36,890 nucleotides of DNA from Novosphingobium sp. (GCF_027489515.1 NZ_JAIXZS010000104.1:1-36890); one strand, 5' to 3'; positions 8,087 through 16,213 are shown, numbered from the stretch's first letter. Made by a program: numbers and translations. The notes: generated by a model from the letters alone, not told the origin.

Positions 8087-8725
8087 TCAGAACAGGCTGG
8101 CCTGCGCCGGGGGTGGTTCATCGCCTGGAACCTCCCGCATCAGCGCATCATCCAGCGGCACCTGCATGGCTGCGGCGCCGGCCCCGTCGGCGCTCAGCCA
8201 GCGGTCGAAGGCCTCGCCGGGGCGGAGGAGCACCGGCATGGCCTTGGGGTGGATGCGGCCGACCGTCTCGTTCGGCGCGCATGTCAGGAACGCGAAGCGG
8301 GGGCCTTCCTCGGTGTGGCGCCACAGGCCAGCGAAGGCGAACAGCGGATCGCCCTCTGGCGAATCGGCGCGCAAATCAAACCAGTGCTTGCGCTTGCGGC
8401 CCGTTTTCGGGTCAGGCGCGGCGGACCATTCGGAGAAGGCCGTCACGGGCACGAGGCAGCGCCGGGCCGGATCAGAAAGCGCGCTGCGCCACATCGGCGA
8501 GGCGAGGTTGCGCACGTTGGTGATCGGGCGCCTGCCTTCGCCGAACGGGGGCCAGCCCCAGCGCATCATCGCAAGCGCGCGGCACGCACCTTCCGAGACG
8601 ACCACAGGCGCCTCGCTGTCGGGGTAGATCTCGGTGAGCGAGGGGAGGTTGCGCCCTGCGACATCGGTCCGGAACAGCCCCGCAATGGCTTGCGCGTTGC
8701 TGGTCATGCGATAGAGATTGCACAT
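8087..8725 (-). CDS. SRAP family protein (SOS response-associated peptidase, YedK/HMCES type)
   Basis: This 212-residue protein of the SRAP family covalently caps abasic sites in single-stranded DNA through its N-terminal cysteine. The start is the ATG at 8725, because family members begin MC and the Cys must be exposed after Met removal (MCNLYRM). Visible active-site equivalents are Cys2, Asn70 in the ITNVRN block, Glu99 in AFSEW and His159 in RIHPKAMPVLL. The length matches E. coli YedK. I found no clear LexA-type box in the 30-base gap to the divergent aldolase gene, so SOS control is not visible here. A 71-residue gene follows at 9 bases. Confidence 0.93.
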   Translation of the reverse strand: MCNLYRMTSNAQAIAGLFRTDVAGRNLPSLTEIYPDSEAPVVVSEGACRALAMMRWGWPPFGEGRRPITNVRNLASPMWRSALSDPARRCLVPVTAFSEWSAAPDPKTGRKRKHWFDLRADSPEGDPLFAFAGLWRHTEEGPRFAFLTCAPNETVGRIHPKAMPVLLRPGEAFDRWLSADGAGAAAMQVPLDDALMREVPGDEPPPAQASLF

Positions 8726-8755
8726 AGCGAGAGCATGATAGCGGGAGAGAACGCG

Positions 8756-9523
8756 ATGGCCACCCAGATCCGCCCCAACATCCATTGCAGCGATGCCGAA
8801 TGGCAGGCGCGGCTGGAACTGGCGGCCTGCTACCGCATCTTTGATCTGATGGGCTGGTCCGAATCGGTTTACAACCACATCTCGCTGCGCGTGCCGGACG
8901 AGGAGGGCGCCTTCCTCATCAATCCGTTCGGGCTGCTCTACTCGGAAGTCTGCGCGAGCAACCTCGTCAAGATCGACATCGACGGCAACAAGCTCGATGA
9001 CAATCCGCACCCGGTGAACCTCGCCGGCTTCACCCAGCACGGCTACTTTCACCGCCACCTCGATTGGGCCCACGCCATCTGCCATGTGCACACCACGGCA
9101 TCGATGGCGGTGTGCAGCCTCGAGGAAGGGCTGATGCCGATCAACTTCTACGCCTGCAACTTCATGGGGCGGCTTGCCTACCATGATTTCGAAGGCATCA
9201 CGGTCCGCGCCGAGGAGGGCGAGCGGCTGCTGGCGAACCTTGCCGACAAGAACATACTCATGCTGCGCAACCACGGCCCGGTGGTCATGGCCAAGAACCT
9301 GCAGGCGATGTTCGTGCAGATGTGGGCGCTGCAGCGTGCGTGCGAGATCCAGATGGCGACGCTCTCGATGGGCCGGCCACCTGTGATGATTTCGCAGGAC
9401 GTGATCAATGTCCACCAGCGGGATCTCAACATGGCCAATCCCCCCGGCGGCGGCCCCGGCGTGGGCGATTTCAACGCCTGGACCCGGCGGATCGACCAGA
9501 TCGACCGCTCCTGGCGGGATTGA
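8756..9523 (+). CDS. Class II aldolase/adducin family protein
   Basis: This 255-residue protein has the class II aldolase fold, related to fuculose-1-phosphate aldolase and to the adducin head domain. The ATG at 8756 is preceded by GGGAGA. Three zinc-binding histidines are visible: His110 and His112 in CHVHTT, and His173 in LRNHG. The position equivalent to the catalytic Glu of FucA appears to be His95 (FTQHGYFH), as in many adducin-like bacterial proteins, so true aldolase activity is doubtful. The long open frame that reaches back to 7976 runs antisense through the SRAP gene and is not coding there. The 2Fe-2S gene follows after 44 bases on the same strand. The substrate is unknown. Confidence 0.88.
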   Translation: MATQIRPNIHCSDAEWQARLELAACYRIFDLMGWSESVYNHISLRVPDEEGAFLINPFGLLYSEVCASNLVKIDIDGNKLDDNPHPVNLAGFTQHGYFHRHLDWAHAICHVHTTASMAVCSLEEGLMPINFYACNFMGRLAYHDFEGITVRAEEGERLLANLADKNILMLRNHGPVVMAKNLQAMFVQMWALQRACEIQMATLSMGRPPVMISQDVINVHQRDLNMANPPGGGPGVGDFNAWTRRIDQIDRSWRD

Positions 9524-9567
9524 GCGGCTTGCCGACCAGCCGGGCGGCGCGCTAGTTCCTCGCCGCC

Positions 9568-10077
9568 ATGGCCATCCTCACCGTCAACTACCAGCCGATC
9601 GAGATCAAGCTGGAGAGCGATACGCCGCTGCTCTGGGCGCTGCGCGATGCCGCCAATCTGACCGGCACCAAGTATGGCTGCGGGACCGGCGAGTGCGGGG
9701 CCTGCATGGTGATCATCGACGGGCAGGCGATGCCGAGTTGCACCCTGTCGCTGGGTGAGGCGGAAGGGCGCACTGTCATTACGATCGAAGGCCTGTCCGC
9801 CGATCGCAATCACCCGGTGCAGCAGGCCTTTGTCGCCGAACAGGCGATGCAGTGCGGGTTCTGCACGCCCGGGCTCGTGATGGCGGCGGCTGCACTGCTT
9901 TCGCACAACACCGATCCGACCGAGGCGGACATCAAGACGGCGATCACCAATATCTGCCGCTGCGGGGTCTATCCGCGCCTTGTCCGCACGATCCAGCGCG
10001 CCGGTCGGATCGCGCGGGGGCTGGAGCCCGGCGTGCCGCTGCCGGTGCCGGCCACCGCGACGACGCCGGGGCTGTAG
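9568..10077 (+). CDS. 2Fe-2S subunit of a molybdenum hydroxylase (IorA/PaoA type), orphan
   Basis: This 169-residue iron-sulfur subunit resembles the small subunit of isoquinoline 1-oxidoreductase and periplasmic aldehyde oxidases. The plant-type ferredoxin cluster is bound by Cys38, Cys43, Cys46 and Cys58 (GCGTGECGAC then C). The second cluster uses Cys96, Cys99, Cys130 and Cys132 (QCGFC and ICRCG). There is no signal peptide. Such subunits pass electrons between a molybdopterin large subunit and an acceptor, and the large-subunit gene normally follows directly. Here the next gene is a convergent TonB receptor three bases past the stop, so the catalytic partner is missing locally. The partner may be encoded elsewhere, or this may be a relic. 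Confidence 0.92.
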   Translation: MAILTVNYQPIEIKLESDTPLLWALRDAANLTGTKYGCGTGECGACMVIIDGQAMPSCTLSLGEAEGRTVITIEGLSADRNHPVQQAFVAEQAMQCGFCTPGLVMAAAALLSHNTDPTEADIKTAITNICRCGVYPRLVRTIQRAGRIARGLEPGVPLPVPATATTPGL

Positions 10078-10080
10078 GGC

Positions 10081-12201
10081 TCAGAAGCCCATCCGCACTG
10101 TCAGCCGCGCGCTGCGGGGCTGCGCGGTAGAGATGTTGTTGTCGGTGTGGGCAGTCGGGAAATACTGCTCGTTCAGCAGGTTGTTGACGTTGAGCTGCAC
10201 CGAGACCGCCTTGGTCAGGTTGTAGAACACCGCGGTATCGACGCGGGTCCAGGCCGGCAGGGTCACGGTATTGCTGACGGTGGTGTAGGCGGATGACTGG
10301 TGCGTCACGCCGAGGCCCAGGCCGAGCTTGTCGGTCACGTCATAGCGGGTCCACAGCGAGATCTGGCTTTCGGGCAGGAGCGCCAGCGACCGACCGGCAG
10401 GCGCGGCGGTGGTCGAGGAGCGGACCTTGCCGTCCTGCAGCGCATAGCCAAGGCTGACCTGCCACTGGGGGAGGATCTTGCCGGTGGCCGAAAGCTCGAT
10501 GCCGCGGGTGCGGGTCTTGCCGGAAAGCTGGGGCAGGCCGGTGACGGGATCGTTGAAGCGCGAGTTCTCGCGGTCGAGCCGGTAGGCGGCGGCAGTGAGC
10601 GCCAGTGCCGGCGTCACGTCCCACTTGGCGCCCACTTCGAGATTGCGGAATTCCTCGGGCGCGAGGGTGGCCTGCGTGGCATCGAGCGCGCTGAACTGGT
10701 CGCCAGACTGGGGGAGGAAGCTCTTGGTATAGCTGCCATAGAGCGACACGTTCTTGCGCGGCTTCACGATCACACCGGCGCGGGGGGACCACTTGTGGTC
10801 GGTGCGCCCGGCGCTGGTGCTGTTCAGCAGGTTGTCTGCACGGATCTTGAAGCTGTCGTAGCGCACGCCGCCGACGATCTGGAGGAACGGCGCGAGCTCG
10901 ATCTGATCCTGCACATAGGCCGAGAAGGTCTGGACCTTGCTGTGGGTCGAGCGGCTGGGGGCGCCGAAGGTGATCGCGGGAATGGCGAGCTGGTCTGCGA
11001 GCGCGACGACAGCGGTGGACTTTCCGCCGGTGAACACGCCTTCGGAGCGGCGCGCGTCGGTGGCCTGGTCACTGCCTTCAATCCCGGCGATCACGGTGTG
11101 GCCGATGGGGCCGGTCCTGCCTTGCCAGGTGAGGTTGGCCTGACCGATCCAGCTCTCGCGCACCGAGGCGTTGTTGTAGGCGCTGAGCTCGACCGTGCGC
11201 GTGGCAGCGTCGACCGCGTGGGCGGGGAAGATGTTGCCATAGTACTTGTCGGTGTGGCTGTACTGGCCGGCGACGGTCAGTGTCAGGCTGTCCGCCAACT
11301 GCTGCGTGAGGCGGGCCTCGGCGATGTGTGCCTTGACTGCCGCGATGTTGGTGTCCTTGCGGCCGAAGAAGGTGTCGCGGTAGCCTTCGAGCGGCTTTCC
11401 GGCGAGCGAGGGGACGCCGCGATCGGCGGTGCGGCGATCATCGTCGTAGTTGTAGGACAGGTCGATCCGCGTGTCGCTGCTCGGTGCGAAGGCCAGCGTG
11501 GGGTTCACGCCGATGAAGCGGCCGTGGAAGTCCTGCCGGTGGTTGTCGAATTCTTCGTACGTGCCGTTGAGGCGGGCGCCGACTGTCTGCGAGAGCGGGC
11601 TGTTGAGATCGGCGGCAAGCGCGAAATCGCCGAATGTGCCGACGGCGGCGCTGGCGCCGACGCTTTGCCCCGCCAGCGAGGCGGTCTTGCGCACGCGATT
11701 GATCACACCGCCACCGCCGCCGCGCCCGAACAGCAGCGCGTTGGCACCGCGCAGCACCTCGACATGATCGATATTGTAGAGCGAGCGGTAGTACTGCGTG
11801 TCATCGCGCAGGCCATTGAGGAAGAAGTCTGCGGTGGTGTTCTGGCCGCGCAGCACGATCTGGTCGCGGTTGCCCTCGCCCTGCGCGAGGACGACGCCGG
11901 GCACGTAGCGCAGCGCATCGGTCAGCTGGGTAACGCCCTGATCGTCGATCTGTTCGCGGGTCAGCACGGTGACCGATTGGGGCACGTCGATCAGCGGCGT
12001 GGGCGCCTTGACGCCGGCGGCCGTATCGGCGCGGTAGCTTTCGAGCTGGCCGGTGACCACGATGGTTCGGCGGTCCACACCTTCACCTGCATCGGCACCG
12101 GCATCGCCCCCCGCATCCGCTGCCATCGGCACCTCTGCGGCCTGCGCGGTGAACGGCAGGAGGGCGCTGGAGGCGAGCAGCAGAGCGGCGAGGGTTTTCA
12201 C
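10081..12201 (-). CDS. TonB-dependent siderophore receptor (GTG start)
   Basis: This outer-membrane 22-strand beta barrel imports ferric siderophores. I choose the GTG at 12201. It has AGGA 7 bases upstream and gives a clean signal peptide, (M)KTLAALLLASSALLPFTAQA, with cleavage near Ala21. Upstream in-frame starts (ATG 12225, TTG 12231) would add charged residues in front and lack a good ribosome site. The mature N-terminus has a Gly/Ala/Asp-rich linker, a TonB-box-like RTIVVTG (45-51), then a plug with DVPQSVTVLT, LRGQNT and the VEVLRGANALLFGRGGGGG loop. The barrel ends in the terminal Phe of VRMGF. It belongs to the catecholate/hydroxamate receptor group (TIGR01783 type), and the ligand cannot be read. 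Two Fur-like boxes lie upstream. Confidence 0.93.
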   Translation of the reverse strand: MKTLAALLLASSALLPFTAQAAEVPMAADAGGDAGADAGEGVDRRTIVVTGQLESYRADTAAGVKAPTPLIDVPQSVTVLTREQIDDQGVTQLTDALRYVPGVVLAQGEGNRDQIVLRGQNTTADFFLNGLRDDTQYYRSLYNIDHVEVLRGANALLFGRGGGGGVINRVRKTASLAGQSVGASAAVGTFGDFALAADLNSPLSQTVGARLNGTYEEFDNHRQDFHGRFIGVNPTLAFAPSSDTRIDLSYNYDDDRRTADRGVPSLAGKPLEGYRDTFFGRKDTNIAAVKAHIAEARLTQQLADSLTLTVAGQYSHTDKYYGNIFPAHAVDAATRTVELSAYNNASVRESWIGQANLTWQGRTGPIGHTVIAGIEGSDQATDARRSEGVFTGGKSTAVVALADQLAIPAITFGAPSRSTHSKVQTFSAYVQDQIELAPFLQIVGGVRYDSFKIRADNLLNSTSAGRTDHKWSPRAGVIVKPRKNVSLYGSYTKSFLPQSGDQFSALDATQATLAPEEFRNLEVGAKWDVTPALALTAAAYRLDRENSRFNDPVTGLPQLSGKTRTRGIELSATGKILPQWQVSLGYALQDGKVRSSTTAAPAGRSLALLPESQISLWTRYDVTDKLGLGLGVTHQSSAYTTVSNTVTLPAWTRVDTAVFYNLTKAVSVQLNVNNLLNEQYFPTAHTDNNISTAQPRSARLTVRMGF

Positions 12202-12243
12202 GGGCAGTTCCTTCTTGAGAGACATTCTCAAGAAGTGCTTTAT

Positions 12244-12290
12244 TGCGAGTCATTCGCACTGGCAAGACTGATATTGCGAATCCTTCGCGA
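12244..12290 (-). promoter_or_regulatory. Two tandem Fur-like boxes upstream of the siderophore receptor
   Basis: Two similar inverted repeats lie 43-85 bases upstream of the receptor start: TGCGA-GTCAT-TCGCA (12244-12258, perfect) and TGCGA-ATCCT-TCGCG (12275-12289, one mismatch). Their centres are 31 bp apart, about three helical turns, so bound dimers would sit on one face of the DNA. TGCGAAT...ATTCGCA arms are the pattern I know from Fur-type iron operators in front of TonB receptors. Assignment to Fur rather than another iron regulator is inference. Confidence 0.6.
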
Positions 12291-12373
12291 TTTATGCGCG
12301 GCAGACAAACGCGAAAGCGCAGCCGCGAGGGCCGCACTTCAGGAAACTGGAATGGATGGGGTCTGACTGTGCG

Positions 12374-12499
12374 TCAGAACAGCGGGAAGGCGCGGCCGGC
12401 GAGGATCAGGGCGAACGCCGAGCCGAGCACGATGGCCGAGCGCAACACTTCCGCGAGAGAGGCGGCAGGAGCAGCAGCAAGGGCGATAGCGCGGGCCAT
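12374..12499 (-). CDS. Small single-span membrane peptide (41 aa)
   Basis: The ATG at 12499 opens a 41-residue frame that ends at 12374 in TGA. The product begins MARAIALAAAPAASLAEVLR and continues into a hydrophobic stretch (about residues 21-34, SAIVLGSAFALILA), then GRAFPLF. A GGA-containing ribosome site (GATGGAT) lies just upstream. It is too short for routine ORF calling but is the only reading frame that explains this gap. It shows a plausible single transmembrane helix and GC-rich third positions. The function is unknown. It lies between the M14 peptidase stop and the siderophore receptor, on the same strand as both. Confidence 0.6.
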   Translation of the reverse strand: MARAIALAAAPAASLAEVLRSAIVLGSAFALILAGRAFPLF

Positions 12500-12522
12500 A
12501 TATCCATCATGCGCCCAAGTGC

Positions 12523-12537
12523 CTAACAAACCGTTAA
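12523..12537 (-). promoter_or_regulatory. CtrA-like box candidate
   Basis: Read on the minus strand this is TTAA-CGGTTTG-TTAG, one base from the TTAA-N7-TTAA pattern bound by the alphaproteobacterial cell-cycle regulator CtrA. It lies 24 bases upstream of the 41-residue ORF. It also overlaps a short palindrome (CCGTT-A-AACGG). A single near-match in an intergenic region is weak evidence. Confidence 0.25.
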
Positions 12538-12550
12538 ACGGGGCGCGCGG

Positions 12551-13684
12551 TCAGCCGAGCCATTCGAGCAGCGAGGCAAGGCACTCGCGCGCAAGGAGCT
12601 TGCTCCGTTCAGGGCTCCAGCCCTGAGCCGGATCGGGCAAGTCGTCGTTGTCCTTGAAGGGCAATTCGAGCGTCATCGAGACAGCGCCGAAGCGCTCGGC
12701 GATCTGGTTGGTGGCCATCGCAAGATTGGCCTTGCCGGGCCGCGCCACGGGATAGCCGCGCCGGGTCTGGAAATCGGGTGTGCGGCGTTCGAGGATCGCG
12801 CGATAGCGGCGATAGGCCTCGCCTTGCGCTTCGGTCCAGCCGGGGATGCCTTCGAAGCCGGCGAAGAACACGGCAGGGATCGCCTCGTCACCGTGGACGT
12901 CCATCGCGAAGTGGACGCCGGTCTCGTCCATCGCATTCCGGATCGCGAGGACTTCGGGCGAGCGATCGGCGCTCGGTTCGTGCCATTCGCGATTGAGGTT
13001 CACGCCTGCGGCATTGGTGCGCAGGTGCCCGCGGCGCGATCCATCCGGATTGCAATTGGGCACCACGTGGAAGCGGCAGAGCTGGCGAAGCTTGCGCGCA
13101 TGGGGATCGGCGGGATCAGTCAGCATGTCGAGCGCGCCTTCGATCCACCACTCCGCCATCGATTCGCCCGGATGCTGGCGCGCAATCAGCCAGACCTGCT
13201 TCTCGCCCTCGCCCATCGAGAGGCAATCGATCGGCTGGCCATCGAGGCTGGTTCCGAGCACACGGTGCGAGACGCCTTCGCAAGCGGCCATCTCGGCGAC
13301 GAGATCGTGGTGCCGCTCCATCGAATAGGGCGCGAAGTAGGCGAACCAGCAGGTCGCCGCCTCGGGCGTGTAGCAGATGGTCATGGTGCCGCCATCGACC
13401 GCCGCCTCGTAGCGGGTCTCGGCGCGGTACCAGGTGTCACGGTCTTCCGAGACGCAGGCGCGGTAGCCGATCCAACCATCGGGATAGGCTGCCGAGGCGA
13501 GCCCGGTAATCTTCAGCTCCAGCGCGCGGCCCGCGCAGCCGCTGACCCGGAAGTGGAACCATTGGAAGAATTCGGACTGGTTGTCGCGCCGGATGGCGAG
13601 CCGGGCGGTAGTGCCATCGATGCCAAGGACTTCGATATTGCCGCTGTCGAAGCCTGCGTCGACGCTGATCGGGTGTGAGGTCAT
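12551..13684 (-). CDS. M14 zinc carboxypeptidase, cytosolic carboxypeptidase (CCP) type
   Basis: This 377-residue metallopeptidase has an N-terminal beta-sandwich domain (about 1-125) with the RDNQSEFFQWFHFRV signature of CCP-type enzymes, then an M14 catalytic domain. Zinc ligands are His171 and Glu174 (RQHPGESM) and His264 (MDVHGDE). Arg232 lies in the substrate-binding NLNREW block, and Glu340 in TLELPFKDN is the general base. It has no signal peptide, so it probably acts in the cytoplasm. CCP relatives in eukaryotes trim glutamate or other C-terminal residues. The bacterial substrate is not established. The start overlaps the stop of the upstream DUF4136-like gene by four bases (ATGA), indicating coupling. 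Confidence 0.92.
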   Translation of the reverse strand: MTSHPISVDAGFDSGNIEVLGIDGTTARLAIRRDNQSEFFQWFHFRVSGCAGRALELKITGLASAAYPDGWIGYRACVSEDRDTWYRAETRYEAAVDGGTMTICYTPEAATCWFAYFAPYSMERHHDLVAEMAACEGVSHRVLGTSLDGQPIDCLSMGEGEKQVWLIARQHPGESMAEWWIEGALDMLTDPADPHARKLRQLCRFHVVPNCNPDGSRRGHLRTNAAGVNLNREWHEPSADRSPEVLAIRNAMDETGVHFAMDVHGDEAIPAVFFAGFEGIPGWTEAQGEAYRRYRAILERRTPDFQTRRGYPVARPGKANLAMATNQIAERFGAVSMTLELPFKDNDDLPDPAQGWSPERSKLLARECLASLLEWLG

Positions 13685-14280
13685 TTCACCGTGATAGTCG
13701 CCCCCGACGTCCCGGGGAAGCCCGAGAACAGCGCATGGGCGAGACGCGGCGCAGCCTGATCGACAGACGCTGCCTTCGACTTGTCACGCTCGATATTCTC
13801 CGCGCGACCTTCCCACAGCGAGAGGCCGGTGGCGCGGCTACGGATGATAACGACAAGCCTGGTGTAGACCCGCGCCTTCGGTCCACCGCCGAGATTGAAG
13901 CCGAGGCCGAGGCCGACGCCGCTGTTCCATCCCCCGGTGGAGCCGCCGACGCCGACCGAGACAGGGCCGCGCTGGCGCTCGGTGCGCTGCACTTCACGTT
14001 CGACGCGCACTTCGGCCACGGCGTCGGCTGCACCGGGAGTGGCCGTGCCGAACTTCAGCGCGCCGAGTTCCGCCTCGACGGCCTGGAGCCAGACGCGCAG
14101 TTCGAGGCTGGCGCCATCGGCGCCCGGCGCCGCGACCACCGACACGGCGCCGCGGCCGAGGGTCGTGATGCTTTCAGGCGTATGGAAGCGGGTGACCTCG
14201 ACCGGCGCAGCGAGCGCCGCGCCAGTCACCACAGGGCTCGCGACGAGCGCCAGCGCGGCGAGGAGCAGACGGGCCTTCAC
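13681..14280 (-). CDS. Secreted DUF4136-like protein, paralogue A
   Basis: This 199-residue exported protein has a signal peptide (residues 1 to about 24, MKARLLLAALALVASPVV...). Its C-terminal half, with VYTRLVVIIRSRATGLSLWEGRA, matches the TRLDLRIRDKTTGRVLWEGHA block of the next upstream gene, so the two are paralogues. A Gly-rich stretch (VGVGGSTGGWNSGVGLGLGFNLGGG, given as GVGLGLGFNLGGG in its core) precedes it. I assign it to DUF4136-type periplasmic proteins from this block; the N-terminal half is divergent. No Cys follows the signal, so it is not a lipoprotein. It overlaps both neighbours by four bases, forming a tightly coupled three-gene operon. Confidence 0.72.
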   Translation of the reverse strand: MKARLLLAALALVASPVVTGAALAAPVEVTRFHTPESITTLGRGAVSVVAAPGADGASLELRVWLQAVEAELGALKFGTATPGAADAVAEVRVEREVQRTERQRGPVSVGVGGSTGGWNSGVGLGLGFNLGGGPKARVYTRLVVIIRSRATGLSLWEGRAENIERDKSKAASVDQAAPRLAHALFSGFPGTSGATITVK

Positions 14281-15002
14281 GGCGTCACCGCCGCGAGCGG
14301 CTGGACGACCTGGCCATCGGGGAATTTCTTGAGGAGAGCGGTGGCGAGGCGGGCGGCCATCTGGCTGTTGTTGATGCCGCCGTCTTCCTCGCGCGCTTCG
14401 CCCTCGGCATGGCCTTCCCAGAGCACGCGGCCGGTGGTCTTGTCGCGGATACGCAAATCGAGCCGGGTCGCGACGATCGCCTTGGCCGGCTTGGTGAGAT
14501 CGACCGCGAGCGCAAGGCCGAAGCCGCTGCCACGATTGCTGACGGTGGTGCTCATCGCGCCGCTCACCTTCTTTCGCGGGGCTTCCTCCGGCACAGCCAC
14601 GCTGTGGCTAACGCCGATCTCGGCGATTTGCCCGGGTTCCATTGCCCCAATGCTGCCTACGGCGGTATCATAGCCGCGCCGGGCGAGCTCGTCGATAACC
14701 GCCGCTTCATAGACCGGGAGTTTGCCGTCCTCGTTGTCGCCCGCATCGCCATCCATGCGGCTGACGACGATGCGTCCCTTGCCGAGGAGTGCTTCGGCAT
14801 CGGCCGTGCGATAGGCGGTGACGTCGATCTTCTTCGAGGGTTGGACGCTCTGGCGCGCGGTGGGGTAGCGCGGATCCGGATCCATCGGATCGTCATTCCG
14901 CCAGCCGCCGCCCCAGCGGCCTTCGCCCGGCATGCCCTGCGCGAGCACAGGGGCCGCGCTGCAGACGAGGAGCGCGGCGAACAGGGGCGTAGAAAGCTTC
15001 AT
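14277..15002 (-). CDS. Secreted DUF4136-like protein, paralogue B
   Basis: This 241-residue exported protein leads the operon. The ATG at 15002 is chosen because GAAAGG lies 7 bases upstream and it yields a clean signal peptide (MKLSTPLFAALLVCSAAPVLA, cleavage near Ala21). The extended frame to 15029 lacks these. After an acidic/Trp/Gly-rich linker come KIDVTAYRTADAEALLGKGRI and the conserved block TRLDLRIRDKTTGRVLWEGHA, typical of DUF4136-like proteins thought to be periplasmic or outer-membrane associated. The conserved C-terminal alanine-rich helix (QMAARLATALLKKFP) is shared with paralogue A. No catalytic residues are evident. It overlaps paralogue A by four bases. Confidence 0.75.
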   Translation of the reverse strand: MKLSTPLFAALLVCSAAPVLAQGMPGEGRWGGGWRNDDPMDPDPRYPTARQSVQPSKKIDVTAYRTADAEALLGKGRIVVSRMDGDAGDNEDGKLPVYEAAVIDELARRGYDTAVGSIGAMEPGQIAEIGVSHSVAVPEEAPRKKVSGAMSTTVSNRGSGFGLALAVDLTKPAKAIVATRLDLRIRDKTTGRVLWEGHAEGEAREEDGGINNSQMAARLATALLKKFPDGQVVQPLAAVTP

Positions 15003-15137
15003 GCAGGGCCTTTCGGGACGGACGAGCAAGAAACTACGTCCGATGGGCTGTCTTGCTCATGAACGGTTCGTTTGTCGATTCCAAGGCAAGACGAGACTGC
15101 TAGTGCAGTGCAGCATTACCCAAGGAGAGTGATTCGC

Positions 15138-16142
15138 ATGGGCAAGGTCCCCGTTCTCGTTACCGGCGGCGCCGGCTATATCGGCAGCCATGCGGTGCTG
15201 GCGCTGAAGGATGCGGGCTGGTCGGTCGCGGTGATCGACAACCTGACGACGGGTTTCCGCTTCGCGATCCCCGATGGCGTGCCGCTCTATGAAGGCGATA
15301 TCGAGGATGGCGCGCTGCTGGCGCGGATCTTCGCCGAGCAGAAGATCGGCGCTGTCATGCATTTTGCCGGATCGATCATCGTGCCGGAATCGGTCGAGAA
15401 TCCGCTGAAGTACTACCACAACAACACCGCAAAGAGCCGCGCGTTGATTGCGGCGGCAGTAGAGGCCGGGGTCTCGCACTTCATCTTTTCCTCGACGGCG
15501 GCGACCTATGGCATCCCTGAAGTCTCGCCCGTGACGGAGGACAGCCCCAAGGTGCCGATCAATCCCTACGGCATGTCCAAGCTGATGACCGAAACTATGC
15601 TGGCAGACACGGCGCGGGCGCATCCCATCAACTATTGCGCGCTGCGTTACTTCAATGTGGCCGGCGCGGATCCCGAAGCTCGGACCGGGCAATCGACGGC
15701 GGGGGCGACGCATCTGATCAAGGTCGCGGTAGAAGCCGCGCTCGGCAAGCGCAGCCATGTCGGCGTGTTCGGCACCGATTACGAGACACCCGACGGGACG
15801 GGGGTGCGCGACTATATCCACGTTTCAGACCTTGCCGCCGCGCATGTGCTGGCGCTGGAGGCGCTGATCGACCAGCCGGAGCGTTCGGTGACGATGAACT
15901 GCGGCTATGGCCGGGGCTTCTCGGTGCTCGAGGTGCTCGATGCGGTGGACCGGGTGACCAACAACAAGATCGAGCGCAAGCTGGAAGGCCGCCGCGCCGG
16001 CGATCCCGATTCGCTGATTTCGGACAACCGGCGCATCAAGGCGACCTTGCCGTGGGAGCCGCGCTATGCCGATCTTGACGTGATCGTGCAGCATGCGCTG
16101 GCGTGGGAGCGCAAATTGACCGAGATCCGTGGGGACGGTTGA
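15138..16142 (+). CDS. galE: UDP-glucose 4-epimerase
   Basis: GalE interconverts UDP-glucose and UDP-galactose with tightly bound NAD, for surface polysaccharide and galactose metabolism. The 334-residue protein has the NAD-binding loop TGGAGYIGSH (9-18), DNLTTG, HFAGSIIVPES, the catalytic SST (118-120), and Tyr144/Lys148 in YGMSK. Typical blocks LRYFNVAGAD and GTGVRDYIHVSDLA are present. The ATG at 15138 has AAGGAG at 15122-15127; the frame upstream to 15072 is not supported. It is monocistronic or shares a transcript with rpmJ 71 bases downstream. Confidence 0.96.
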   Translation: MGKVPVLVTGGAGYIGSHAVLALKDAGWSVAVIDNLTTGFRFAIPDGVPLYEGDIEDGALLARIFAEQKIGAVMHFAGSIIVPESVENPLKYYHNNTAKSRALIAAAVEAGVSHFIFSSTAATYGIPEVSPVTEDSPKVPINPYGMSKLMTETMLADTARAHPINYCALRYFNVAGADPEARTGQSTAGATHLIKVAVEAALGKRSHVGVFGTDYETPDGTGVRDYIHVSDLAAAHVLALEALIDQPERSVTMNCGYGRGFSVLEVLDAVDRVTNNKIERKLEGRRAGDPDSLISDNRRIKATLPWEPRYADLDVIVQHALAWERKLTEIRGDG

Positions 16143-16213
16143 CTTTCCGCTTCCTCGCGCATAACCGCCGCGTTCCAATTTCGGCCCGGTCGGCTCGGGC
16201 AAAAGGATTCGCC

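Noticed and set aside
10300..12366. A 688-codon open frame antisense to the siderophore receptor
   Set aside because: Codon-bias shadow; the receptor on the other strand has all expected motifs including the terminal Phe.
15130..16213. GATTC (GANTC methylation sites) just before galE and rpmJ
   Set aside because: They fall between ribosome site and start codon rather than in promoters, and such 5-mers are frequent by chance.
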